The translations under genes were made by a program, and so were the position numbers. Source: Ignavibacteriota bacterium (GTDB taxonomy: Bacteria; Bacteroidota; Ignavibacteria; UBA10030; SZUA-254). Taken from it: DNA of 64,000 bases. Every line of letters begins with the position of its first letter. Positions within the stretch are counted from its first letter, which is position 1. The stretch lies in NCBI GenBank assembly GCA_016212665.1, contig JACREZ010000044.1:1-64000 (forward strand). Direction: 5' to 3'. A model generated the notes under the pieces. It made no database searches, was not told where the DNA came from, and worked only from the letters and a program-made list of their open reading frames with translations. Positions 1 to 8,402 of this stretch are shown piece after piece.

Positions 1-89
1 ACTTCTACAAGTTAGAAGCGACAACGACCGATGAAAAAGGAAACCGGAATACGTTCAACAATATCAAGAAGATGATGTTGATGAAGTAA
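1..89 (+). CDS. 3' end of a T9SS cargo protein (partial)
   Basis: An open frame enters from the left edge and stops with TAA at 87-89. The visible tail reads FYKLEAT...NNIKKMMLMK. This matches the last strand of the type IX secretion C-terminal sorting domain (FYRL...KKMLLLR) also seen in the two large proteins at 38-45 kb. The body of the protein lies outside the window, so its function cannot be stated. A strong terminator follows directly. Confidence 0.7.
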   Translation, partial: FYKLEATTTDEKGNRNTFNNIKKMMLMK

Positions 90-107
90 CGCCACGTGCT
101 TATCAAA

Positions 108-140
108 AGCGCAGGTTGGGAACAACCTGCGCTTTTTTTT
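108..140 (+). terminator. Rho-independent terminator
   Basis: A perfect 11-bp stem (AGCGCAGGTTG / CAACCTGCGCT) with a 4-nt loop is followed by a run of eight T. It closes the partial gene at the left edge and lies upstream of rlmN. Confidence 0.9.
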
Positions 141-191
141 GTTTGCACACCGAGAAGGCTTTTCTTACATTCATGCCACTATTTTTATCAA

Positions 192-1328
192 ATGAAAAAA
201 AATAATCTTATAGGATTCACACTCAACGAACTGGAGGCGTTTGCGCTTTCTCTCGGCGAGAAGAAATATCGCGGTAAACAATTGTTTGATTGGTTATACG
301 TGAAAGAAGCAAATTCATTTGATGAAATGACATCGCTTTCGAAGCAAGTACGAGAAAGTTTATTTTCACATGCCGAACTGAAGAGAATTCGACTGGCTGA
401 TATTCAGGTATCATCTGCGGATAAGACAACGAAATATTTGTTTGAATTATTTGATGGCAAACGAATCGAGAGCGTGCTGATACCTCCGAAAATTGCATTT
501 CAAAATTCTGAGGCAAAAGAGGAAGAAGAACAACAGCGACTTACGCTGTGTATTTCCACGCAAGCGGGTTGTCCGTTAGATTGTAAATTTTGTGCAACGG
601 CTTCAATGGGTTTTCTTCGAAATGTTACAGCGGGAGAAATTGTCGACCAAATATTTCAGGTGAAGACACATTCAGGAAAACAGATTACCAATGTTGTGTA
701 CATGGGAATGGGTGAACCTATGCTCAATTATGACAATGTAATGAAGTCGACGGAGATAATTACAACAGGGATGGGAATAGCGGCTCGGAGAGTTACAATT
801 TCGACGGCAGGATGGGTTCCGGGAATAAAGCAAATGGCTGATGAAAAAAGAAAGGTGAAACTTGCTGTCTCGCTTCATTCACTCGATGATGCAGTTCGAA
901 CTGCCATCATGCCGATTAATAAGAAATATTCTCTTGGTGAAACACTACGGGCAGTAGAATATTATTACCAGAAAACAAAAATTCGGGTAACGTTCGAATA
1001 TATTTTATTCAAGGGAATTAATGACCGAGATGAGGATGCTGTCAAACTTATAAAACTTTCTAAACGAATCCCATCGAAGATGAATATCATACCGTTTCAT
1101 TCAATTCCATCGGTCGCACAGCATGAACTACACTCGACGCTTCGCCCGTCATCAAAAAAAAGAATTGACGATTTTGTCGAATTATTAAGAAAGCAAAATG
1201 TTACCGTGTTTGTTCGAAGTAGCGCAGGGGAAGATATTGATGCAGCGTGCGGACAATTAGCTGTATGGCACGAACAAAAAATAAACCATGCATCATTAGT
1301 TCAGGCACACCAACTGAAGGTGGCTTGA
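192..1328 (+). CDS. rlmN: 23S rRNA (adenine2503-C2)-methyltransferase RlmN
   Basis: This radical-SAM enzyme methylates C2 of A2503 in 23S rRNA; relatives also act on tRNA A37. The 378-residue length fits the family. The SAM cluster motif is CPLDCKFC (C127, C131, C134). The preceding C120 and C353 in DAACGQL sit where the two catalytic cysteines of E. coli RlmN are found. I chose the ATG at 192 because family proteins start near this point; the frame stays open to a GTG at 96, but that extension runs through the terminator hairpin and is not protein-like. It is followed at 46 nt by adk. Confidence 0.95.
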   Translation: MKKNNLIGFTLNELEAFALSLGEKKYRGKQLFDWLYVKEANSFDEMTSLSKQVRESLFSHAELKRIRLADIQVSSADKTTKYLFELFDGKRIESVLIPPKIAFQNSEAKEEEEQQRLTLCISTQAGCPLDCKFCATASMGFLRNVTAGEIVDQIFQVKTHSGKQITNVVYMGMGEPMLNYDNVMKSTEIITTGMGIAARRVTISTAGWVPGIKQMADEKRKVKLAVSLHSLDDAVRTAIMPINKKYSLGETLRAVEYYYQKTKIRVTFEYILFKGINDRDEDAVKLIKLSKRIPSKMNIIPFHSIPSVAQHELHSTLRPSSKKRIDDFVELLRKQNVTVFVRSSAGEDIDAACGQLAVWHEQKINHASLVQAHQLKVA

Positions 1329-1374
1329 AAATTATTCTGGATTTTACTATTCTTTTTTGAAATAAGGAACATAG

Positions 1375-2019
1375 ATGAGAATTATATTATTTGGACCTCC
1401 CGGAGTCGGGAAAGGAACACAAGCAAAAATTTTAGCAGCCAGATTGCATATTCCGCATATCTCTACCGGTGATATGCTTCGTGAAGCAGTTACTTCAGGA
1501 ACTGAGATTGGAAGAAAAGCCAGAGAAATCATGGATGCCGGTCAGCTTGTTTCAGACGACATTATGATAGGAATTATCAGGGTGGTTCTGCAATCTCCAA
1601 AATGTTCAAAAGGATTTATTTTGGATGGTTTTCCGCGAACCGTTCCGCAGGCTGAAGCACTTTCTAACTTAATGAAAGAATTGGGATTATCATTTGATGC
1701 CGTGATAATCATGGACATTGACCATGAAGAAGTTGTCAAGCGGTTGAGTTCAAGACTGTCGTGTAAAGGTTGCGGAACGATTTATAATCTATTACTTGAT
1801 TCTATCAAGGATGATTCTCCTTGTCCGAAATGCGGCGAAGAACTAATATTGCGTGAAGATGATAAACCCGAAACGATACGTAAACGGTTGGATGTCTATG
1901 TTCGTTCAACTTCTCCCGTCAAAGAATATTACCAACGAGCAGGCGTGTTGAAAAGTGTCAAAGCAACCGGTTCGATTGATGAAGTAACAGATGCGATTGT
2001 GACCTTGTTAAAGCCCTGA
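1375..2019 (+). CDS. adk: adenylate kinase
   Basis: It interconverts ATP + AMP and 2 ADP in the cytoplasm. The P-loop GPPGVGKGT is at residues 7-15, the nucleotide-binding DGFPRT at 84-89. The LID domain carries four cysteines (C130, C133, C150, C153) in the pattern of the zinc-binding long-form enzymes. At 214 residues it is a normal long-type Adk. Its TGA is followed after one base by the start of the phosphodiesterase gene, so the two are probably co-translated. Confidence 0.97.
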   Translation: MRIILFGPPGVGKGTQAKILAARLHIPHISTGDMLREAVTSGTEIGRKAREIMDAGQLVSDDIMIGIIRVVLQSPKCSKGFILDGFPRTVPQAEALSNLMKELGLSFDAVIIMDIDHEEVVKRLSSRLSCKGCGTIYNLLLDSIKDDSPCPKCGEELILREDDKPETIRKRLDVYVRSTSPVKEYYQRAGVLKSVKATGSIDEVTDAIVTLLKP

Positions 2020-2020
2020 T

Positions 2021-2794
2021 ATGTTCAACTGGCTCGAGTGCCGGAATCGCCCGGTGATTATCGCACATCGGGGCGCATCTGCCATTGCACCGGAAAATAC
2101 ACTTGCGGCGTTCTCCCTCGCGATAGATGCAGGTACTGATGCGATAGAATTAGATGTTCAACTCAGTAAAGATAATAGTGTCGTTGTTATTCATGATTTC
2201 AGACTCAACCGAACAACGAACCGTAGCGGAGTTGTCAAACACTACGGCTTGCACGAACTCAAACAGTTGTCAGCAGGAAGTTGGTTCAGTGCAAGGTTTG
2301 CCGGAGAAACTATTCCGACACTGGAAGAAGTACTTTGGCTCGTTCGCGGTCGTGTTGGAATCAATATCGAACTAAAGCATCGAGGAACAACAAGGGATGG
2401 AGAAACTCTCGTTGAAAAAACAGTTCAACTCATTGAACATTCCAAAGCAGAGCACTATTGCCTGCTTTCATCTTTTCAACATTCATTAGTTCGGTATGCA
2501 CATCAGTTAAATAACAAGATATCTTCAGGATATTTATGCCAAACGCTCTCCCTTGCAGGAAATTTATTGAATGTCTCATCGAAAAGATTTTCTCCACAAT
2601 TTATTTTTTGCAGCAAGTACCTTGCTAGGAAAAAAATGTACGCTCGTTTTCGGCAAAAGGGATTGATTACAGGAACCTACACAATTACTACAGAAAAGGA
2701 TTTGCAAAAGGCGCTTCGGTATGAAACCGAATGTCTTTTTACTAATAATCCTGCTGAAACATTGTCGCAACTAAAAAATACCGCGTTTGGGTGA
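2021..2794 (+). CDS. glycerophosphodiester phosphodiesterase
   Basis: The GDPD-family TIM barrel hydrolyses glycerophosphodiesters to glycerol 3-phosphate and an alcohol. Visible signature residues are H16-R-G, E25 (PENT), E43 and D45 (ELDVQ) and H58 (VIHD), the metal and catalytic set of UgpQ-type enzymes. At 257 residues with no signal peptide it is likely cytoplasmic. It lies 1 nt after adk. The exact substrate cannot be read from the sequence. Confidence 0.9.
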   Translation: MFNWLECRNRPVIIAHRGASAIAPENTLAAFSLAIDAGTDAIELDVQLSKDNSVVVIHDFRLNRTTNRSGVVKHYGLHELKQLSAGSWFSARFAGETIPTLEEVLWLVRGRVGINIELKHRGTTRDGETLVEKTVQLIEHSKAEHYCLLSSFQHSLVRYAHQLNNKISSGYLCQTLSLAGNLLNVSSKRFSPQFIFCSKYLARKKMYARFRQKGLITGTYTITTEKDLQKALRYETECLFTNNPAETLSQLKNTAFG

Positions 2795-2890
2795 TTGATT
2801 CGACTCGATTTTTTAGTTAAATTAACAAACAAGAAGAAAAAGACGTATATTTTTCCAACTTACTATTTTCATTTTCTATAAGGATTAACA

Positions 2891-3739
2891 ATGAATAAAA
2901 CATTTACAATACTTGTAATATTTCTTATGCTGATTTCGGCTTCAGTAACTGTAGCTCAAGACACCAGTGATATTGCATCGAAGATCAAATCTTACGGAGA
3001 TGCTGCTGTGAAAGGTTGGTTAGGACCTTTTGAGGATGCTTTTGGCGCCGGGATGAATTCCGGGTGGTATCAAACTGCTAACGTTGATGATGGATTATCA
3101 CTTTTTGTTGGTGCGAAATTTATGATAGCACCGGTTCCAGACGAATCTAAATATTATTTTAATTCAGTAAGTGGAAAAAACGAGCCTACGTTTTTTGGAC
3201 CTGATAGCGGTTCTGGTTTAAAGGGTACAGGATTGAGTTATGGTGGGTTTCTAACACCGCAACTTACTATTGGAAATTATTATGGCACGAGAGTAATGAT
3301 TCGATTTTTACCGACAGTTACAATAGAGGATGTCGGCGATGTTTCATTTTTCGGATTTGGAGTTCAGCATAGTATCAGCAAACATCTTCCTGCAGAATTA
3401 CCGGTAGATCTTGCCGCCGCTTTTGGATACCAATCATTCAAAGTTGGTTCTGTACTGGATGCTTCTTCATTTATGTTCGGAGCGCAGGCGTCAAAGAGTT
3501 TTTCGATTATTGATTTGTATGCAGGCTTAGCCTATGAATCTTCTTCAATGACGGTCTCTTATACTTATAATCCTCCTGCACCTGCTTCACCTACCAATAT
3601 TTCATTTGATTTGGAAGGGAAAAACAATTTCCGATTCACAGCAGGTCTCAATGTCAATTTATTTATTTTCAAACTTCATGCTGACTACTCGCTCGCCTCA
3701 CAGCCAGTTGCGACAGTGGGGATCGGTTTGGGTTGGTAA
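2891..3739 (+). CDS. outer-membrane beta-barrel-like protein (DUF6588-like)
   Basis: This is a 282-residue protein with a clear signal peptide (residues 1-22, cleavage after VTVA-Q). The rest is rich in alternating hydrophobic and aromatic strands, with many Gly turns, and ends GIGLGW with a terminal aromatic, as expected of an outer-membrane barrel. It resembles the DUF6588 family from memory, but I could not check this. The SD-like AAGGATT lies about 7 nt upstream of the ATG. It is a single-gene unit with its own terminator. No function is assigned. Confidence 0.6.
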   Translation: MNKTFTILVIFLMLISASVTVAQDTSDIASKIKSYGDAAVKGWLGPFEDAFGAGMNSGWYQTANVDDGLSLFVGAKFMIAPVPDESKYYFNSVSGKNEPTFFGPDSGSGLKGTGLSYGGFLTPQLTIGNYYGTRVMIRFLPTVTIEDVGDVSFFGFGVQHSISKHLPAELPVDLAAAFGYQSFKVGSVLDASSFMFGAQASKSFSIIDLYAGLAYESSSMTVSYTYNPPAPASPTNISFDLEGKNNFRFTAGLNVNLFIFKLHADYSLASQPVATVGIGLGW

Positions 3740-3770
3740 TACAATAACATTTAGAGTAATACACAATTCA

Positions 3771-3808
3771 AAGCCACTCTGTTAATAAAGACAGAGTGGC
3801 TTTTTGTT
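3771..3808 (+). terminator. Rho-independent terminator after the barrel gene
   Basis: AAGCCACTCTG pairs with CAGAGTGGCTT across a 10-nt loop and is followed by TTTTGTTTA. It lies 31 nt after the stop codon at 3739. Confidence 0.85.
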
Positions 3809-4166
3809 TAGTTGAAAACAGTCAATTGGTATTCTCAAGTAGTACAATTTATCAAGAAGTATTTTTGTGCGAGAATTTTCTTTGCTGACTCCTAACCGAT
3901 TGAAATCTGTTTAGGCGTTATGAATAAAGGCTTGCTTTTATCAACGTGCGAAAGATAGAGTATCTGTGTGATGTGAATTCATCCGAGAATTGAAAAAATT
4001 AAAAGGTGTTTTCCGGTACCATGTTCCGATGGGGAGATTGTATTTGGAAAGCATCTTTTTTTTGTATATTAAATCAGAAAGAGGAACAATCCGACATGAG
4101 TGTTTGCCGGATTACGACTCACAGTATCTATTATTATTTTAGCTAACAAGTCAATTAAGAAATCGT
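3809..4166. other. intergenic region without recognised gene
   Basis: There is no convincing coding frame here. The T-rich tract and TATATTA near 4050-4068 could hold the promoter of the coiled-coil/receiver gene that starts at 4167, but no exact consensus match was found. Confidence 0.4.
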
Positions 4167-6236
4167 ATGGCATTAGGACAGAAACCTGAAATGAAGCCTG
4201 TCGTCGGCAAGCCGTTATCTGCCGCGGCCGATGATAAAAGGCAAATCGTTGGAACACATCTACGCAATGCAGATAAATATATTAAGGAAGGGAAACTTGC
4301 TGATGCAAAGGAAGAATTAAGAAAAATTCGGGAACTTGACCCGAACAACGCATACGCGTTTGCCTTTTTAGAACGTATCAATGATTTGGAGAAACAGAAA
4401 AAAGGAGATGTCGCAACGCCAGTGCAATCTGCGATTTCTTCCGCACAGGCTACTCCTTCTGTTGCAAAACCTGTCGTTCCGGAACAGCCGAAGACAATAA
4501 ACATTGAGGCGCTGAAGGTAGAGATAGAGAAGAAAATCGAAGAGGAATACCGGGAACGTTTTACAAAAGAAATTCAAAAAGCAGAACAAGGGTTGTTGGA
4601 AGAACTTGCACGCGAAGAAGAAAAACATGCGGAAGAGCGGACTCAACTTCTTGACCAGATACAGAAGGAAAAGGCGACATTTCAGAGTAAATTAGAGCAA
4701 CAATTTCAATTGAAGTTGCAGGAGGAAGTGCAAAAAGCGCAGACGAAGTACCGGGAACAATTTGAGGCTGAGAAAAAACAAGCGGAACGTGAAATCAAAA
4801 CGCAGGTCGAAACTCAATATCAGTTAAACTTGAAAGAACTTGAAGCACTGATGGAGGAGGAGCGGAAGTCGCTTGAGCAGAAAGAAAAGCAAACGATTGA
4901 AGCGATGAAGAAGCAACTCGATGCTGATTTCTCCCGGAGATTAACAACAGAAATTGAAAACGTAAGGAAGTCTTCGAAATCTCAGCAGGAGCAAATGCGT
5001 TTATCGCTTGAGGATAACCTGAAAAATCAATTCAAAAAAGATATGGAAGCACAGGTTGCTCAGGAACGAATTGAAATTGAGGGAAAGTTCCGTGCAATGC
5101 AAAAGGAAGTCGAACAGAACTTCAAAGAGAAGCATCAGCAGGCAGTAAAGGAAAGCGAGCGGCTTCTTGAACAGCGGCTAAAAGAAATGCGGGAGAAAGA
5201 ACAAAAGAAGTTCGACGATAAACGGATTGAAATACAGAAAACCCTGGAGCGGGATTATCAACAGAAGTTAGAGGCGCAATCAGAAGAGGAAAAGCGAAAG
5301 TTTGAAGAAAAATCTCAGCAGTTGGTTGAGCAGGAACGAAAGCAGTTCGATAAAGAGAAAAAACTGTTGTTAGAACAGGAACAGGTAAAGTTAGAAAAAC
5401 TTCGTTCCCAGTTAAAGATGGAACAAGAAAGCGAACTTGCCGAACGCATGGAGCAGGCTCAGTTTGAAATTGCTCAATCATATGAACACCGGATGGAGTT
5501 ACTCGGTTTTCAATCACCGAAAACCCGGGACGAAAAAATAAAACTCTACCATGATAAAGTATGGGATGCATGGAAGGAAGGACCGTTGACATTGGAAAAG
5601 GCTCAGCGGCTGATGGAGTTACAGGAAGTTTTGGGACTTGGTTTTGATGACCATGCAGAAATCGAGTCGGATGTACGGCTACGTTTGTATGTAGAATCAG
5701 TTGAACAAGGATTGAGAAGCGGGAAACTCAAAGCACAGGATGTAAAAGCGTTGGACGATTTGAAGAAACGGTTCGATATTACAACCGAGGAATCTCAGAA
5801 TCTGGAACCTCTTATCCTGCAAGTATTTCACCGTGCTTCAGCCAAAGGAACAATTCTCTTGGTTGATGATGACGAAACCTTGCTGAATATTATCAGCGAC
5901 AGATTGCAAGAGATTGGGTACAATATTATTCCGATGTCAACATTAGCGGAAGCAACGACCTTTATCGAATCGAACACGGTTGACCTGATTCTCTCTGACA
6001 TTCGTTTTCAAGGTGAGAAAATTGACGGCTTCACATTTTTCAAACGAGTGCAGCAACACGCACATCTGCGAAAGATCCCCTTTATCTTTATGAGCGCGCT
6101 TGATGAAGGATTGTTTATCCGCACCGGAGTTCAACTCGGCGTGGATGATTACCTGACGAAGCCGATAGATATTGATTTACTTGCGGCGGTAGTTGAAGGA
6201 AAATTGAAAAAGTACCGAGCAATGATGGAAAGTTAA
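4167..6236 (+). CDS. coiled-coil protein with C-terminal response-regulator receiver domain
   Basis: The 689-residue protein has an unusual layout. Residues about 25-75 resemble a TPR-like helical hairpin (AKEELRKIRELDPNNAYA). Residues about 110-450 form a very long charged coiled coil rich in E, K and Q. Residues about 450-555 contain two similar helical segments (EGPLTLEKAQRLMEL... and SGKLKAQDVKALDDL...). Residues 561-689 are a receiver domain with acidic pocket D567/D568, phospho-acceptor D611 (LILSDIRF) and K665 (YLTKP). There is no signal peptide and no output domain, so signalling is presumably through the coiled coil. It stands alone between two terminators, and no partner kinase is adjacent. 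Confidence 0.75.
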   Translation: MALGQKPEMKPVVGKPLSAAADDKRQIVGTHLRNADKYIKEGKLADAKEELRKIRELDPNNAYAFAFLERINDLEKQKKGDVATPVQSAISSAQATPSVAKPVVPEQPKTINIEALKVEIEKKIEEEYRERFTKEIQKAEQGLLEELAREEEKHAEERTQLLDQIQKEKATFQSKLEQQFQLKLQEEVQKAQTKYREQFEAEKKQAEREIKTQVETQYQLNLKELEALMEEERKSLEQKEKQTIEAMKKQLDADFSRRLTTEIENVRKSSKSQQEQMRLSLEDNLKNQFKKDMEAQVAQERIEIEGKFRAMQKEVEQNFKEKHQQAVKESERLLEQRLKEMREKEQKKFDDKRIEIQKTLERDYQQKLEAQSEEEKRKFEEKSQQLVEQERKQFDKEKKLLLEQEQVKLEKLRSQLKMEQESELAERMEQAQFEIAQSYEHRMELLGFQSPKTRDEKIKLYHDKVWDAWKEGPLTLEKAQRLMELQEVLGLGFDDHAEIESDVRLRLYVESVEQGLRSGKLKAQDVKALDDLKKRFDITTEESQNLEPLILQVFHRASAKGTILLVDDDETLLNIISDRLQEIGYNIIPMSTLAEATTFIESNTVDLILSDIRFQGEKIDGFTFFKRVQQHAHLRKIPFIFMSALDEGLFIRTGVQLGVDDYLTKPIDIDLLAAVVEGKLKKYRAMMES

Positions 6237-6262
6237 TCTTCCTTACCGAAATAGAATAATAA

Positions 6263-6294
6263 AAAAGCCGACTCTTACGAATCGGCTTTTTCAT
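6263..6294. terminator. bidirectional terminator
   Basis: AAAAGCCGA / TCGGCTTTT forms a stem with A-rich and T-rich flanks. It lies between the convergent receiver-protein gene and the minus-strand membrane-protein gene and can serve both. Confidence 0.8.
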
Positions 6295-6312
6295 TTTCCT
6301 GAGAAGAACAAC

Positions 6313-6825
6313 TTATTGCTGTTGAAGTGAGAGTGAGGGAAAGAACTTCTTGGCTAACTCATAAACCCCGAACATTGCCGTGACGTATGCAAAATCTCCG
6401 AGTACGGAATTCCGAAAGAACGGAATAGCGGCAACATAACATTCTATCAAACCTGCAAACGTTCGCGGATACATTCCGTGCGAGGAAATCCAGACACCGA
6501 AATTTGTTACGATGAAAAAAAGAAGAGAGCCGAGAAGCGTCGCACCGATTGTCGTAGCAATTCCCCGGTGATTCCGAACCCATAATCCAATCACGCCTAT
6601 TGCGGCAAAACTTCCATACACCCAAATCATACCACTGTAGAAGCCAAGGAAATAATCACTGAGAAATAACGCAACAAGGGGAACGAGGAATGTATGTTTC
6701 TTATCAAGGTAAACTCCGCCAAACAATGCCAATGCCGCAATGGGTGCGAAATTTACAGGATGAGGCACAAGTCTGGAGAAGGCAGCGAGCAGTATTAAAC
6801 TAAAAGTAAATAAATATCGTGTCAT
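6313..6825 (-). CDS. small integral membrane protein (DUF6580-like)
   Basis: This 170-residue protein has five or six hydrophobic segments. It carries the motifs RLVPHPVNFAPIAALALFGG near the N terminus and LGDFAYVTAMFG near the C terminus, which I associate with the DUF6580 family of predicted small membrane proteins, possibly ECF-transporter substrate-binding components. A good SD (AAGGAAC) precedes the ATG. No transporter ATPase is nearby, and the substrate is unknown. Confidence 0.6.
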   Translation of the reverse strand: MTRYLFTFSLILLAAFSRLVPHPVNFAPIAALALFGGVYLDKKHTFLVPLVALFLSDYFLGFYSGMIWVYGSFAAIGVIGLWVRNHRGIATTIGATLLGSLLFFIVTNFGVWISSHGMYPRTFAGLIECYVAAIPFFRNSVLGDFAYVTAMFGVYELAKKFFPSLSLQQQ

Positions 6826-6889
6826 GTTGTTCCTTAATTTGGTTCGGTGAAAAAATACAAAAGATAACTATGCAATGCAACTACCTGAG

Positions 6890-7936
6890 TTAACTAACCG
6901 GCAGTGATTCGCTGGTGTAGGCTTCTGTCGGTTCTGGTTGGGATTGCTTCATGTTCTGTCCGTCCGATAGTTTCCGGTTACGAATTATTTCATACATCAC
7001 AAGTGCGCTTGCAACGGAAGCATTGAGCGATTGGACTTTGCCATACAGAGGTATTTTTACTACGAAATCGCATTTGTCTTTTGTCAGTTTTCTCATACCG
7101 GAGCCTTCACTTCCAATCACAAGAGCGATGGGCATTGTAAAATCAATTTGCGTGTAGAGTTTGGAAACCCCGGAATCGGTACCGACAATCCAAATGCCCT
7201 GTTTCTTCATTTCGTCCATGGTCTGTGCGATGTTGGTTACTTTCGCAATGAGCATATGTTCCGCAGCGCCGGCGGATGCTTTGACGACCGTTTGATTGAC
7301 AGAAGCGGCATGATGCTTGGGAATGATGATGCCGTGTGCGCCTGCACATTCAGCAGTTCGGATAATCGCGCCAAGGTTTTGCGGGTCCTGGATTTCATCG
7401 AGGATAACTATGAATGGAATTTCGTTCCGCTTCTTAGCGATTTTCAAAATGTCTGAAACATCAGCGTATCGTTTTGTCCCGACTATTGCGACAACGCCCT
7501 GTGTTGTAGTATCGCTGACGAGTTCACGAAATTTATGCTTACCAACTTCCACAACCGGAACGCGGTTTTGCTTTGCCATCTTCTTAATTTTTTCGATGAC
7601 CATTCCCTTCACACCGAACAGTATGACAATCTTCTCGATGAGCGTTCCTGCGCGCAATGCTTCCATCACCGGCTGGCGACCCGCAATCATGTTGACGTTC
7701 GGTTTTCTGTTTAAGACTGCGCGAGGTCTGTTGTCGCGCCGGGAGTCAACGCGTTCGGAAGTCAGTGGTTGAATGTCTAATTCATCTTCATCAAATTCAT
7801 CATCTTCTTCATCGTATGAATCATCGAGGTCGGCGACTTCATCCTGTGCTTCAAACGTTCCTTCCTGTTCAAGTTCATCGTCCGGGAACGTTTCTTCGTT
7901 GTCTTCAATTATTGTTTTAACTTCAGTTACTTTCAT
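6890..7936 (-). CDS. rlmB: 23S rRNA (guanosine-2'-O-)-methyltransferase RlmB / TrmH-family
   Basis: This is a SpoU/TrmH-type trefoil-knot methyltransferase. Family motifs are visible: an N-terminal substrate-binding domain (IAGRQPVMEALRAG), motif 1 DEIQDPQNLGAIIRTAE, motif 2 VIGSEGSGM and motif 3 IPLYGKVQSLNASVA. It probably 2'-O-methylates a guanosine of 23S rRNA, but TrmH paralogues look alike. The 348-residue length exceeds the usual ~250 because of an extremely acidic low-complexity N-terminal extension (residues ~10-60, mostly D/E) and a ~25-residue tail. Confidence 0.85.
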   Translation of the reverse strand: MKVTEVKTIIEDNEETFPDDELEQEGTFEAQDEVADLDDSYDEEDDEFDEDELDIQPLTSERVDSRRDNRPRAVLNRKPNVNMIAGRQPVMEALRAGTLIEKIVILFGVKGMVIEKIKKMAKQNRVPVVEVGKHKFRELVSDTTTQGVVAIVGTKRYADVSDILKIAKKRNEIPFIVILDEIQDPQNLGAIIRTAECAGAHGIIIPKHHAASVNQTVVKASAGAAEHMLIAKVTNIAQTMDEMKKQGIWIVGTDSGVSKLYTQIDFTMPIALVIGSEGSGMRKLTKDKCDFVVKIPLYGKVQSLNASVASALVMYEIIRNRKLSDGQNMKQSQPEPTEAYTSESLPVS

Positions 7937-7974
7937 TATAAACTCTGTTGATAAATGTTTGCTATAAAAACTTG

Positions 7975-8148
7975 TTATTTGGTAGAACGTTTTTCAATTA
8001 TTCTTCCTGCATAAAACACAACAACTCCACCGATGAGGAGATATAATTCCCCCCACATATCGCCGTAAATTCCCTGCACCAATCCGAGCATGACAGACGC
8101 GATGCCCATTGCTTCAAGAAGTTTTGCAACCGGGTACATTCGTTTCAT
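7975..8148 (-). CDS. 57-residue membrane protein
   Basis: A short frame starts with ATG at 8148-8146 and stops with TAA at 7977-7975. It encodes 57 residues starting MKRMYPVAKLLEAMG and ending IIEKRSTK, with two hydrophobic segments (about residues 14-28 and 35-50). Its ATG overlaps the TGA of the glutaredoxin-like gene by 4 nt, the same arrangement as the other joints of this cluster, which strongly supports translation. No family was recognised. Confidence 0.7.
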   Translation of the reverse strand: MKRMYPVAKLLEAMGIASVMLGLVQGIYGDMWGELYLLIGGVVVFYAGRIIEKRSTK

Positions 8149-8402
8149 GGATGATGTACCTGTTCTTTCTCCAATAATTTTGTCAGGAGTTGTTGTTCAC
8201 TGACTTTGTATTGGAAAGCAAATTCTTTGTTGATGAAGATGACGGGTATCCGTTCCTTATATGTTTCAAAATACTCATCCCCTTCGCGTATGGAAATTTC
8301 CCGTAGTTCAAACGGATATTTTGTCTGAACATTGATGACAACTGCTTTTGCCACGTCGCAAAGGTGGCAATCAGGCTTCGAGAGAATTTCAACAACGGTC
8401 AT
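8145..8402 (-). CDS. glutaredoxin-like (DUF836-type) thioredoxin-fold protein
   Basis: This 85-residue protein has a redox motif CHLC at residues 12-15 (SKPDCHLCDVAK) and the cis-proline segment RIPVIF, typical of the glutaredoxin-like DUF836 family. It is presumed to be a small cytoplasmic thiol oxidoreductase. The start ATG overlaps the stop of lgt by 4 nt, and its own stop overlaps the following 57-aa gene by 4 nt. Confidence 0.85.
   Translation of the reverse strand: MTVVEILSKPDCHLCDVAKAVVINVQTKYPFELREISIREGDEYFETYKERIPVIFINKEFAFQYKVSEQQLLTKLLEKEQVHHP

Noticed and set aside
5122-5592. 156-codon minus-strand frame inside the coiled-coil gene
   Set aside because: Repetitive coiled-coil coding sequence often leaves the opposite strand open; no protein-like features.
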